Part shown: positions 32,126 through 40,282 of the stretch, one piece after another
How positions within the stretch are numbered: the stretch's first letter is position 1
Layout: each line of letters opens with the position of its first letter
NCBI GenBank assembly: GCA_902767225.1
Contig: CACXGN010000001.1
Coordinates: forward strand, 1-64,000
Source: an uncultured Eubacteriales bacterium
Lineage (GTDB): Bacteria > Bacillota > Clostridia > Christensenellales > Borkfalkiaceae
DNA length: 64,000 bases
Direction: 5' to 3'
Notes under the pieces: model-generated
What the model was told of the DNA's origin: nothing
Seen by the model: only the letters and a program-made list of their open reading frames with translations
Database searches by the model: none
Translations under genes and position numbers: made by a program

Positions 32126-33463
32126 TTACTGTTTAAGCAATAAGTTTTTAATATCGTTGATATCCGTAGCAAGTTTTTTATCCGTCTTCATCTGTTCGGC
32201 TATCTTATCTCTTGCGTAGATAACCGTGGCGTGGTCTCTTCCGCCGAGTTTTTCGCCGACGGTAACGAGCGGCAAACTCATCATATCGGTTATTAAATAC
32301 ATACAGATCTGTCTCGGTTCAACGAATTCTTTATTCTTCTTTTTGCCGAGTATGTCCGTCTTATTTATCTTATAAAAATTGCATACGCAATTTATTATAT
32401 CGTCGGCTTTAAGTTCTTCTTGTATTTCGCCCGCGGATTCTTTTAAGGCTTCGTTCACAAGGTCGATGGTAATCTGCCTTTCGTGAAGTTTGCTTGCGAA
32501 AATAACCTTGGTAAGTTTACCGATAAGCGTTCTTATATCGCCTTCGGTCTTTTCGGCAATATAGGTTAAAACCTTTATGTCCACAAGGCACTTTTGTTCT
32601 TCGCTCTTTTTCCTAAGAATTGCGACTCTCGTCTCTAAATCCGGCGGTTGAACGTCGGCAAGAAGTCCGCCTTCGAAGCGCGTTCTTAACCTGTCTTCTA
32701 ATACTTCGATCTCTTTCGGCGGGCGATCGGAAGTTAAAACGATCTGCTTGTTTTGCAAAACAAGTTCGTTAAAGGTATGGAAAAATTCGGTCTGAATACC
32801 TTGTTTTTTTGCAAGGAACTGAACGTCGTCTATCAAAAGAACGTCAACGTTTCGATACTTTTTCCTAAAATCCGCCGGCGTGCCTTTGCCTTTCGATATG
32901 CTCTCTATAAGTTGGTTTGTAAACTGTTCGCAAGTAGCGTATAAAACGTTGGTTCGCGGGCTATGGATTTTAAGATAGTTCGCTATCGCCATAAGTATAT
33001 GCGTTTTTCCGAGACCCGTGTCGCCGTAGATGAACAGGGGGTTATACGCGTCCCCTGGGTTTGCGGCAACGGCTTTCGCCGCGGCGCATATGTATTCGTT
33101 GGATGGCCCCACCACGAAAGAATCGAAAGTGAATTTCGGATTTATCGGCGAGCCTTGCATTAAATTCTCTTCCGGAACGGCTTCGGCAAAAGCCGAAATA
33201 TATTCTTCGCGCGATTTGGCGGGGTAAATAGCAAAGTCGGAAATTTCGGAATTGCTTTTAGTTAGCGCGTCTTTGATCTTTCCCGCAAGCTGTTCGCCGC
33301 TTACGGCGTCCGCAAGGATTTTATTTTGCGCAATTAAAACAAGTTTGCCGCCCGCTATATCCACGGGGATAAGCGGCGCAATAAAAGTTTCGTATGAAAT
33401 CGACGTAACGGTTTTTTCAAGTTCGGGAAGAGTGGTTTTCCAAAGTATCTCGTAACTTTCCAT
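32126..33463 (-). CDS. dnaA: chromosomal replication initiator DnaA
   Basis: Binds DnaA boxes and opens oriC. 445 residues: domain I (1 to about 85), a short linker, the AAA+ domain with Walker A GDTGLGKTH, Walker B VLLIDDVQF and the sensor region, and C-terminal domain IV with the DNA-binding LVTVGEKLGGRDHATVIYAR. The start at 33463 follows AAAGGAAAAG; nine extra residues from an upstream ATG are atypical. Unusually, dnaN is not adjacent: recF is divergent and mnmG is downstream. Confidence 0.96.
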   Translation of the reverse strand: MESYEILWKTTLPELEKTVTSISYETFIAPLIPVDIAGGKLVLIAQNKILADAVSGEQLAGKIKDALTKSNSEISDFAIYPAKSREEYISAFAEAVPEENLMQGSPINPKFTFDSFVVGPSNEYICAAAKAVAANPGDAYNPLFIYGDTGLGKTHILMAIANYLKIHSPRTNVLYATCEQFTNQLIESISKGKGTPADFRKKYRNVDVLLIDDVQFLAKKQGIQTEFFHTFNELVLQNKQIVLTSDRPPKEIEVLEDRLRTRFEGGLLADVQPPDLETRVAILRKKSEEQKCLVDIKVLTYIAEKTEGDIRTLIGKLTKVIFASKLHERQITIDLVNEALKESAGEIQEELKADDIINCVCNFYKINKTDILGKKKNKEFVEPRQICMYLITDMMSLPLVTVGEKLGGRDHATVIYARDKIAEQMKTDKKLATDINDIKNLLLKQ

Positions 33464-33606
33464 CTTTTCTTTTCCTTTATATTCTTGCAATTAGTATAAA
33501 AACAAGTTATAATATTATATATTTTCGATAGTTTTATAATTATATAATAAAATTGAAAATAAATAAAGTCAAATGACGAAAATTTTTTAAACTTTTTCCG
33601 TTTACT
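33464..33606. other. AT-rich dnaA-recF intergenic region
   Basis: 143 bases, very rich in A and T. I looked for DnaA boxes (TTATCCACA and near variants) on both strands and found none, so this gap by itself does not look like a normal oriC. It must hold divergent promoters for dnaA and recF; no clean -35/-10 pair stands out. Confidence 0.5.
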
Positions 33607-34707
33607 ATGCATATAAAAACTTTGTCGCTTAAAAATTTCCGTAATTACGAAAGTGAAGAAATCACCTTTTCGGACGGAATAAATATTTTGACCGGCGCTA
33701 ACGCTCAGGGCAAAACCAACGCCGCCGAAGCGATTTTTTTCCTTTGCACGGGTTATTCGCCAAGGGCGAACAGAGATAGGCTTGTTATAAAAAACGGCAC
33801 GGAAACCGCCGAAATAAAGGGGCTTGCCGGCTCAAAATACGGCGACGTTTCCGTTAGAATAATTTTCAATAAGAACGACAAGAAAAACGTTTACGTAAAC
33901 GGTATGCAGGTTTTAAAAATCGGCGAACTTTTAGGCAATATGCACAGCGTTTTTTTCAATCCGTCCGAACTTAAACTCGTGCAGGAAAGCCCCGAAGATA
34001 GGCGCAGATTTTTGAACGTTTCTCTCTCGCAAATGAGCAAGGCGTATTTTTACGCACTTTCAAGATACAACAAGATCTTGGCGCAAAGGAACAACCTTTT
34101 AAAAGATCCGGATAGAGACGTTATTTTCGATACCCTTCCCGTTTGGGATCAGAGTTTAGTAAAAGAAGCGGCAAAAATAATCGCGTCAAGAAACGCCTTT
34201 TTAGAAGACATTGCTCCCATCGCCGAAGAAAAACACGCAATTATTTCCGACGGAAAAGAAAGCCTTAAAATGAAGACCGAAAGCGGGTATTACGGCTCGG
34301 AAGAAGACATTGCCACCGCTCTATATGAAGACCTTAAAACCGCACTCGAACGGGATATTCGTCTGGGATATACAAGTATCGGTCCCCATAGGGACGATAT
34401 TAAGTTTGTATTAAACGGAGACGACGTTCGCGTGTTCGGCTCGCAAGGTCAGCAACGCACGGTGGCGCTCTCTCTTAAACTTGCGGAAGCGGAAATCTTT
34501 TATAAAAAATTCGGCGAATATCCGATCGTCATTTTAGACGACGTTTTATCCGAACTCGATAAAAAGCGGCAGAGAAAACTCGTCGCCGCGGTCGAAAATA
34601 TGCAGACGATTTTCACCGCCACGGGGATAGACAGAACGGTTTTTAAGAATAAAAATTACAGAAGACTTATAATAGAAAACGGAAAGGTCAAAAAGTATGA
34701 AGATTGA
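33607..34707 (+). CDS. recF: DNA repair and replication protein RecF
   Basis: SMC-like ATPase that loads RecA at gaps with RecO and RecR. 366 residues: MHIKTLSLKNFRNYE start, Walker A LTGANAQGKTNAAEA, ABC signature FGSQGQQRTVALSLKLAEAE and Walker B YPIVILDDVLSELD. The start codon follows a TTTTTCCGTTTACT stretch with no clear Shine-Dalgarno. It overlaps the next gene by 11 bases, so the three genes recF, aroA-like and aroE/K form one unit. Confidence 0.95.
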   Translation: MHIKTLSLKNFRNYESEEITFSDGINILTGANAQGKTNAAEAIFFLCTGYSPRANRDRLVIKNGTETAEIKGLAGSKYGDVSVRIIFNKNDKKNVYVNGMQVLKIGELLGNMHSVFFNPSELKLVQESPEDRRRFLNVSLSQMSKAYFYALSRYNKILAQRNNLLKDPDRDVIFDTLPVWDQSLVKEAAKIIASRNAFLEDIAPIAEEKHAIISDGKESLKMKTESGYYGSEEDIATALYEDLKTALERDIRLGYTSIGPHRDDIKFVLNGDDVRVFGSQGQQRTVALSLKLAEAEIFYKKFGEYPIVILDDVLSELDKKRQRKLVAAVENMQTIFTATGIDRTVFKNKNYRRLIIENGKVKKYED

Positions 34708-35281
34708 AATTAAGAGCGGCAGGCTTGACGGGATTTTCGAGCCGGAAAGTAAACTCGTCGGCGAATACTTCGTTGCGGCAAACACCTTCGGGAACAGAGT
34801 CAGGGTTATAGGAACTGAAAAGTTTGCCGAACAAGATATTAAGAATAAAAGAAAGAGTATCAAAGATATTTTGGTAGCCTTTTCCGCAAGGGGGACAAAG
34901 ATAGACGCCGCGGCTTTTCCTGAACTTATCCCGATTTTATGCGCCGTCGCGTCTTTTGCAAACTCCGATACCGAAATATTCGGTTTTGATAAAACATCGG
35001 AAAATCTTTCGCTGATCCGTGGCTGCGTTTCGGCTTTTAACGATATAGGCGGCGAACTGAATTTTGACGGAGAAAGGATTTTAATAAAGGGTAAATACGA
35101 TTTATCCGGCGGCGGCAAAGTAAACGCAAACTCGGATTTTAAAACCGCTATGGCGATAGTTCTTGCCGCAACCTGCACGATATATCCCGTGGTTATAGAT
35201 AACTTCCCCGAAAGCGATGCGGCTAAAAAATTCCTGTCGGATTTTTCGTCGCTCGGCGGAAAAATAAATATTTTAGAATAA
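34697..35281 (+). CDS. internally deleted AroA (EPSP synthase)-like protein
   Basis: 194 residues, under half of a normal 420-430-residue EPSP synthase. The first about 45 residues match the first strand-helix unit (MKIEIKSGRLDGIFEPESKL, in place of the PSKS loop), then the chain jumps to the late part of the enzyme: TKIDAAAFPELIPILCAVAS, LIRGCVSAFNDIGGELNFDG, NSDFKTAMAIVLAA (where DHRxAM is usual) and AAKKFLSDFSSLGG. The key Arg and His of the active site are not recognisable. It sits directly before aroE-aroK with an 11-base gap, so shikimate-pathway ancestry is clear, while catalytic activity is doubtful. Confidence 0.7.
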   Translation: MKIEIKSGRLDGIFEPESKLVGEYFVAANTFGNRVRVIGTEKFAEQDIKNKRKSIKDILVAFSARGTKIDAAAFPELIPILCAVASFANSDTEIFGFDKTSENLSLIRGCVSAFNDIGGELNFDGERILIKGKYDLSGGGKVNANSDFKTAMAIVLAATCTIYPVVIDNFPESDAAKKFLSDFSSLGGKINILE

Positions 35282-35292
35282 GAGGGTAAAAA

Positions 35293-36543
35293 ATGAAAAA
35301 AGACAAATATTTTCTGATCGGAAAAAACATAAGTTACAGTTTATCTCCAAGAATTTACAAGGAAATGGACTACGATTATAAGATCAAAGACTTAAATAAA
35401 GACGAACTTGCCGCCTTTATGGAAGCAAAAGATTTTAAGGGTATCAACGTAACTATTCCGTATAAAAAAGACGTTATAAAATATCTTAACGAGATAGACG
35501 AAACCGCAAAAGCCGTCGGCGCGGTCAATACGATAGTAAATAAAAAGGGCGTGCTTTACGGGTATAATACGGACGTTTTCGGTCTGACCGCTTTAATTAA
35601 AAAGTCCGAAGTGGATTTTAAAGATAAAACCGTTTTGGTTTTGGGTAGCGGCGGCGCGGCAAAAACCGCAGTTTACGTTTCAAATTCGCTCGGGGCAAAA
35701 AAGGTAGTTACTATAAGCCGAAACGGTAAAGATAACTATAACAATATCTACTGGCTTTATAAAGACCGTGCGGATATAATTATCAACGCAACGCCCGTCG
35801 GCAGAGAAAATTTCGAAACGAAAAGCGTTATCGATATAGATAAGTTCATAAAGCTCGAAGCGTTTTACGATCTGAATTACGCGCCTCTTTTAACCGAAAC
35901 GGCAGCCCGCGCGAATATGCAGGGCGTTAAAGCCTTCGGCGGACTGTATATGCTCGTGGCGCAGGCGGTAATGGCGGCTAAAATTTACGGTACGAAAGAG
36001 TTTAAAGAAGACGGTAGGTTTAACTGGGCGCTAAACGATATTTACGGCGAATTGCTGTTTGAAAACAGAAACTTCGTGCTTATCGGTATGCCGGGCTCGG
36101 GTAAATCTTCTATCGGCAAATTGCTTGCAAAAAAATTGAACCGAGAGTTTATCGATACGGACGCCCTTATAGAAAGCAAGATCGGTGAACCGATCCAAAA
36201 GTTTATTATAGATAACGGCGAAGAAAAGTTCAGAGAGATAGAAGCCGAAATCGTAAAAGACCTTGAAAATATTAAGGGTAAGGTGATCGCGGTTGGCGGA
36301 GGCACGATCCTTCGCGAAGAAAACGTTAAAATCTTAAAAGAAAACGGCGCGTTTATCTACCTTGAAAGGGAACTTAAAAAACTTACGCTTAAAGGCAGGC
36401 CGCTCGTTTCTTCGGATACAGTTGAGGATATGTTCAAAAAACGCGAAGCACTCTATAATAAATATAAAGACGTCGCAGTAAAAAACAATAAAGGCAAAGG
36501 TAAAACCGTCCAAAGCATTTTAGAAATAATACATAAAATATAA
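35293..36543 (+). CDS. aroE/aroK: shikimate dehydrogenase-shikimate kinase fusion
   Basis: A 416-residue bifunctional protein. Residues 1 to about 255 are AroE: SYSLSP substrate site, GINVTIPYKKD with the catalytic Lys, YGYNTDVFG, NADPH loop VLVLGSGGAAKTA, INATPVG and AFGGLYMLVAQA. Residues about 256-416 are AroK: P-loop LIGMPGSGKSSIGK, FIDTDALIE, VIAVGGGTILRE and the lid arginine in KGRPLV. Together they convert dehydroshikimate to shikimate 3-phosphate, the substrate of AroA, whose only local homologue is degenerate. Expression is likely from the recF promoter. Confidence 0.93.
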   Translation: MKKDKYFLIGKNISYSLSPRIYKEMDYDYKIKDLNKDELAAFMEAKDFKGINVTIPYKKDVIKYLNEIDETAKAVGAVNTIVNKKGVLYGYNTDVFGLTALIKKSEVDFKDKTVLVLGSGGAAKTAVYVSNSLGAKKVVTISRNGKDNYNNIYWLYKDRADIIINATPVGRENFETKSVIDIDKFIKLEAFYDLNYAPLLTETAARANMQGVKAFGGLYMLVAQAVMAAKIYGTKEFKEDGRFNWALNDIYGELLFENRNFVLIGMPGSGKSSIGKLLAKKLNREFIDTDALIESKIGEPIQKFIIDNGEEKFREIEAEIVKDLENIKGKVIAVGGGTILREENVKILKENGAFIYLERELKKLTLKGRPLVSSDTVEDMFKKREALYNKYKDVAVKNNKGKGKTVQSILEIIHKI

Positions 36544-36559
36544 GTAATACAATAAAAAT

Positions 36560-36598
36560 AACCCGTCCTTGGCGCACTCGACAAGGACGGGTTTTTAT
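36560..36598 (+). terminator. intrinsic terminator
   Basis: AACCCGTCCTTG, ten-base loop, CAAGGACGGGTT followed by TTTATT; also serves the convergent regulator gene. Confidence 0.85.
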
Positions 36599-36605
36599 TG
36601 AAAAA

Positions 36606-36890
36606 TCACTTTAAATTTTTAACAATCTGCATAATTGCTTGCTTATTTTCTTGCGAAAGCCCCTTTATTCTTATGCTTAATTCGTCGTCATAATCTTCTT
36701 CCGCAAAAAAATCGGCAAGTGTTATGCCGAACGCTCCGCAAATTGCTCGCAGGGTTGATAGTTTCGGTTCGGTTTTGCGACAATAAAGATTATTCAGAGT
36801 GGATTGCGTAAGTTCGGATTCCAACGCTAAATAATTTATTGTCCACCCTCGCTCTTTTCTTAATTGTTCTATACGCTCCAAAACGGTCAT
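36606..36890 (-). CDS. XRE-family helix-turn-helix regulator
   Basis: 94 residues; helix-turn-helix in residues 5-60 (RIEQLRKERGWTINYLALES, LTQSTLNNLYCRKTEPKLS, LRAICGAFGITLADFF) with a short helical tail ENKQAIMQIVKNLK. It is divergent from a GT10 glycosyltransferase gene. The shared intergenic region contains several copies of the dyad TAACT-N6-AGTTA that overlap both promoters, so it is probably an autorepressor that also controls the glycosyltransferase (inference). Confidence 0.8.
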   Translation of the reverse strand: MTVLERIEQLRKERGWTINYLALESELTQSTLNNLYCRKTEPKLSTLRAICGAFGITLADFFAEEDYDDELSIRIKGLSQENKQAIMQIVKNLK

Positions 36891-36923
36891 AAGATTATTG
36901 TTTCCCCTTTTGAAATAATTATA

Positions 36924-36986
36924 TAACTATATTGAGTTAAAACATAACTCAAAACCGTTGACAAATTAACTCAAATTAGTTATAAT
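36924..36986. promoter_or_regulatory. operator cluster and promoter between XRE regulator and GT10 gene
   Basis: Dyad O1 TAACTATATTGAGTTA (36924-36939) lies over the XRE-side promoter. O2 TAACTCAAATTAGTTA (36967-36982) lies inside the spacer of the GT10 promoter TTGACA (36958-36963)-N17-TATAAT (36981-36986). Between them, TTGAGTTA-AAACA-TAACTCAA (36932-36952) is a perfect dyad built of the same half-sites. Confidence 0.7.
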
Positions 36987-37031
36987 GATGTAAATCAGTG
37001 GTATAGATCATATTAAAGTCATAATTTTTTT

Positions 37032-38057
37032 ATGGGAAAAATGAAAGAGAAGAAAAAGGTGAAATTTGTAGGTTTTTGGGATGGCTTTAATCCTAAAAAC
37101 TGTATTATATGGGATATCCTTAATAAAAATTTTGATGTAGAAATTTGTGAAGATCCCGATTTTATAATATGTAACGTGTGGAACAATTTTGAATATTGTA
37201 AATATCCGCAAGTTAGAATTTTGCTAGAGGGAGAAAATATTACACCTGACTTTAATATAGTTGATTATGCGATTACACCGTATCCGATTGATTTTTTAGA
37301 TCGCAACTGCGCGATTGTGGGTGGGGTTGAAGCGTATTTACGCAAACAAACACACATGGACGATTTGGTTAAAAAAGATCGAAACTATTCGGATTCCTTT
37401 TTGAAAGGAAAAACTGTATTTGCAACGTTTATTTCGGCACACGAATCCGAAAATAACATCCGAGGAGATTTTTTCAAAAAACTTTGTAAATATAAAGAGG
37501 TTGATTCTGTCGGAACATATCTTTGCAATAGACCTAATATAAAGACGACATGGTTTAACAACAGTAAAACTGACTATCAAAGGAAGGGTAAATTTGCCCT
37601 TTGTTTCGAATCAACTAAAAGTGAGGGATTTATTACTGAAAAAATCGTCGATGCGTTTTATGCCGATACCATTCCCATATATTATGGTAGTTCTACCGTA
37701 AATACCGTTTTTAACGAAAAAGCATTCATAAATTGCACGTCATTTCCAAATTTTGACGCTGTTATCGATAAGATAATCGAATTAGATAATGACGATGATA
37801 AATATATGGAAATGATGAGGCAACCCATTTTTGTAAATCGTAATTTTCCCGAATTACAACGTAAACGACTTGAAGAATATATTATAAAAATATTTTCCCA
37901 ATCACCGAAACAAGCTTGTCGCCGTCCGCACGTTCTTTGGGGCGGGGCTATAAATAGCTATTTGGAGAACTCGGTAGATTTAAGTCAGACCTCTTCCAAA
38001 TTTTTGATAGGAGAAGTTATCAAAAGAATTAAAAAGAAAATATTTAGAAAAAAATAA
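37032..38057 (+). CDS. family 10 glycosyltransferase (alpha-1,3-fucosyltransferase-like)
   Basis: 341 residues. The C-terminal half carries the GT10 signature KFALCFESTKSEGFITEKIV with AFYADTIPIYYGSS, the donor-binding block of bacterial and animal alpha-1,3/1,4-fucosyltransferases that use GDP-fucose. The N-terminal half is an acceptor domain with WDGFNPKNCIIWDIL. The tail is basic (EVIKRIKKKIFRKK), a common membrane-association feature. Coding sequence is more AT-rich than its neighbours, suggesting horizontal gain. A fucosylated surface glycan is a reasonable inference; another deoxy-sugar donor is possible. Confidence 0.85.
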   Translation: MGKMKEKKKVKFVGFWDGFNPKNCIIWDILNKNFDVEICEDPDFIICNVWNNFEYCKYPQVRILLEGENITPDFNIVDYAITPYPIDFLDRNCAIVGGVEAYLRKQTHMDDLVKKDRNYSDSFLKGKTVFATFISAHESENNIRGDFFKKLCKYKEVDSVGTYLCNRPNIKTTWFNNSKTDYQRKGKFALCFESTKSEGFITEKIVDAFYADTIPIYYGSSTVNTVFNEKAFINCTSFPNFDAVIDKIIELDNDDDKYMEMMRQPIFVNRNFPELQRKRLEEYIIKIFSQSPKQACRRPHVLWGGAINSYLENSVDLSQTSSKFLIGEVIKRIKKKIFRKK

Positions 38058-38066
38058 AATGCAAAT

Positions 38067-38100
38067 AAACCCCTCCTGCCTTATTGTGCAGGAGGGGTTT
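38067..38100. terminator. bidirectional intrinsic terminator
   Basis: AAACCCCTCCTGC, short loop, GCAGGAGGGGTTT between convergent genes. Confidence 0.85.
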
Positions 38101-38115
38101 AAAGTTGATTTATAT

Positions 38116-38652
38116 TTACTCTTCGTTCAGTTCGTCAATAGAAGTAACTTCGGCAAGGTAGGGGAGTTCTCTATAACGCTCTGCGTAGTCCAGCCCGTAG
38201 CCTATAACGAAACCGCAGTTTATTTTAAACCCTACGTAATCCACGTCTATATCCACCGTGCGGCGTTCGGGTTTATCCAAAAACGCGCAGATCTTAACGG
38301 ACGCGGGATTTTTCTTTTTCAAAAGTTGTATAAAGTAAGAAAGGGTTTTGCCGCTATCGACAACGTCTTCTATTATTATAATGTCTTTCCCTTCGATATC
38401 CGGTGAAATATCGACAATAACTTCCAGATCGCCGCTCGTAGTTCCGTTCCTATAAGACGAAAGCCTTGCAAATTCCATATATATCGGAAGGTCAAGGTTT
38501 CGAACGATATCTGCAAAAAATACTATCGCGCCTTTAAGCATGCACACGACTATCGGCTTTTTGCCCGCGTAGTCACGGCTGATTTCTTTTCCGAGTTCAA
38601 CGACTCTTTTTTGTATTTGTTCTTCGGTTAGCACAATCTTAAAATTCTTCAT
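38116..38652 (-). CDS. hpt: hypoxanthine phosphoribosyltransferase
   Basis: Purine salvage enzyme making IMP or GMP from PRPP. 178 residues with the PRPP loop GKDIIIIEDVVDSGKTL near 95-111, the early PPi loop VVCMLKGAIVFFADI, and FLDKPERR and VDYVGFKI near the base-binding site. It lies three bases after tilS, the classical tilS-hpt pairing. The ftsH gene that often follows is not present here. Confidence 0.93.
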   Translation of the reverse strand: MKNFKIVLTEEQIQKRVVELGKEISRDYAGKKPIVVCMLKGAIVFFADIVRNLDLPIYMEFARLSSYRNGTTSGDLEVIVDISPDIEGKDIIIIEDVVDSGKTLSYFIQLLKKKNPASVKICAFLDKPERRTVDIDVDYVGFKINCGFVIGYGLDYAERYRELPYLAEVTSIDELNEE

Positions 38653-38655
38653 AGT

Positions 38656-39960
38656 TTATCCCCGTGGTTGATATTTTAATTGTATTATATTTTTGGTATT
38701 TTTGTCAACCCTAACAAGTTCAGAAATGGCAATTCCGCAAATAAAATATACGGTATTTCCCTTTGCGATAACGGGAATAGAGTTTCTTTTTCTTATCGGA
38801 ATTTTAATATCTGTAAAATAGTCGTTAAGTTTTTTGCTGCCGCTCCCGAATTTGGTAAAAACGTCGCCGTCTCTTTTTGTTCTTATAATAGCCCCGTCGG
38901 GGATTTTGTCAAGGTCGGCATAAAACCCGTCTTTAAAGTTTTTTGGCAAAGAAACTTGCTCTATCTCGATAGTATCTTCACCGAACTCCGTTTTGCCTAC
39001 GGAAAACGGGATCTCACGTTTTTCTACGGCGGGCTCTTTAAAAATTACAATTTTGTCATATTCTTTAACGGCAAGTATCTTTTTGGGAAGGGAAAACGAA
39101 GCCGAATTTTTATTTTCCGTCAGTTTATATAGCCCGTCAACGTGCTTTTTCTCCCAGTCCTTTTCAAGCCCTATATATTTAAGCGCAAAAATCGCCGCCC
39201 TTGCAAAAATTACGGGGTGGCAGGGTAGCGCTATTTTAACGCCGCCGTCAAATACTTTCACTTTCTCTTTGGCTATAATATCCAAATATTCGTCTTCGGC
39301 TTTGGCTATTTCCGAAAATCGCGAAATAGATTCTTCAAACTTTGGGAATATCTCTTTTATAACGGGCAAAACTTTAAGCCGAACGTAATTTCTCGTATAG
39401 TCGTCCGAAAAGTTTGTTTCGTCCGTAACGTATGGTATAGAATTTTCCGCAACGTAGTCCATTATCTCTTCTTTGGTTACCGAAAGAAACGGGCGGATTA
39501 TCTTGTCTTCATAGTTAGTGTTTATTCCGGAAACGCCTTTAAGCCCCGTCCCGCGGAATAGGTTTATCAAAACGGATTCCACGTTGTCGCGCTGATGATG
39601 CGCGGTCGCAACCTTATCGCACTTCTTTTCGTTTATGGCAGAAAAAAAGCACTCGTATCTTAAAATTCTTGCCGCCTGTTCAACGGAAAGTTTTTCGGAC
39701 TTGGCTTTTTTTATGCTGTCTATGGAATAGCTTAAAAGTTCGATACCGTTCGCACGGCAAAACGATCGGACGAATTCGCTGTCCGCTTTGCTCGTTTCTT
39801 TTCTTATACCGTGTTCAACGTTAAGCGCGATCACTTTAACGCCGTATTTTTCGGCGATAGAGTGCATATAATATAATAGCGCCATAGAATCGCTACCGCC
39901 CGAAACGGCAACCGCTATCGTTTCGCCTTTTTTGATAATTTTGCTTAATTCGACGTTCAT
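38656..39960 (-). CDS. tilS: tRNA(Ile)-lysidine synthase
   Basis: Converts C34 of tRNA-Ile(CAU) to lysidine with ATP. 434 residues; N-terminal PP-loop TIAVAVSGGSDSMALLYYM, the following HGIRKET and TAHHQRDNVESVLINLFRGTGLKG, with the C-terminal TilS domain (FGSGSKKLNDYFTDIKIP). Length is normal. Upstream of hpt in one transcript; the divergent tRNA-fMet gene lies 117 bases away. Confidence 0.94.
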   Translation of the reverse strand: MNVELSKIIKKGETIAVAVSGGSDSMALLYYMHSIAEKYGVKVIALNVEHGIRKETSKADSEFVRSFCRANGIELLSYSIDSIKKAKSEKLSVEQAARILRYECFFSAINEKKCDKVATAHHQRDNVESVLINLFRGTGLKGVSGINTNYEDKIIRPFLSVTKEEIMDYVAENSIPYVTDETNFSDDYTRNYVRLKVLPVIKEIFPKFEESISRFSEIAKAEDEYLDIIAKEKVKVFDGGVKIALPCHPVIFARAAIFALKYIGLEKDWEKKHVDGLYKLTENKNSASFSLPKKILAVKEYDKIVIFKEPAVEKREIPFSVGKTEFGEDTIEIEQVSLPKNFKDGFYADLDKIPDGAIIRTKRDGDVFTKFGSGSKKLNDYFTDIKIPIRKRNSIPVIAKGNTVYFICGIAISELVRVDKNTKNIIQLKYQPRG

Positions 39961-40032
39961 AATATCATTTTACCAAAGCATAGTAAAAATTTCAAGTAAA
40001 AGGTTAATAATAAAAATAATTGAAATAAATCG

Positions 40033-40061
40033 TTGACAAAACAAAAAATAGGGTATATTAT
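40033..40061 (+). promoter_or_regulatory. promoter of tRNA-fMet
   Basis: TTGACA (40033-40038), 17-base spacer, TATTAT (40056-40061), 15 bases before the tRNA. Confidence 0.75.
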
Positions 40062-40076
40062 AAATAAGCATCATAT

Positions 40077-40154
<78 letters not shown>

Positions 40155-40161
40155 AAAACGG

Positions 40162-40191
40162 AAAAACAGCCAAAAAACGGCTGTTTTTCTT
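40162..40191 (+). terminator. terminator of tRNA-fMet
   Basis: AAAAACAGCC, A-rich loop, GGCTGTTTTT, then CTTG. Confidence 0.75.
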
Positions 40192-40282
40192 GTTTTTAGG
40201 CGAGAAAGAGCGGCTTTTTACCATACTTTGACCACCGAACTTCCCAAATTTTTCACTTTTTGGGGAGAAATTGGGAAGTAAA

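Noticed and set aside
33464..33606. oriC in the dnaA-recF gap
   Set aside because: AT-rich but without any DnaA box; kept only as a question.
35293..36543. AroE-AroK join as a missed stop codon or assembly artefact
   Set aside because: The frame is continuous, both domains are complete with all motifs, and such fusions of shikimate enzymes are known.
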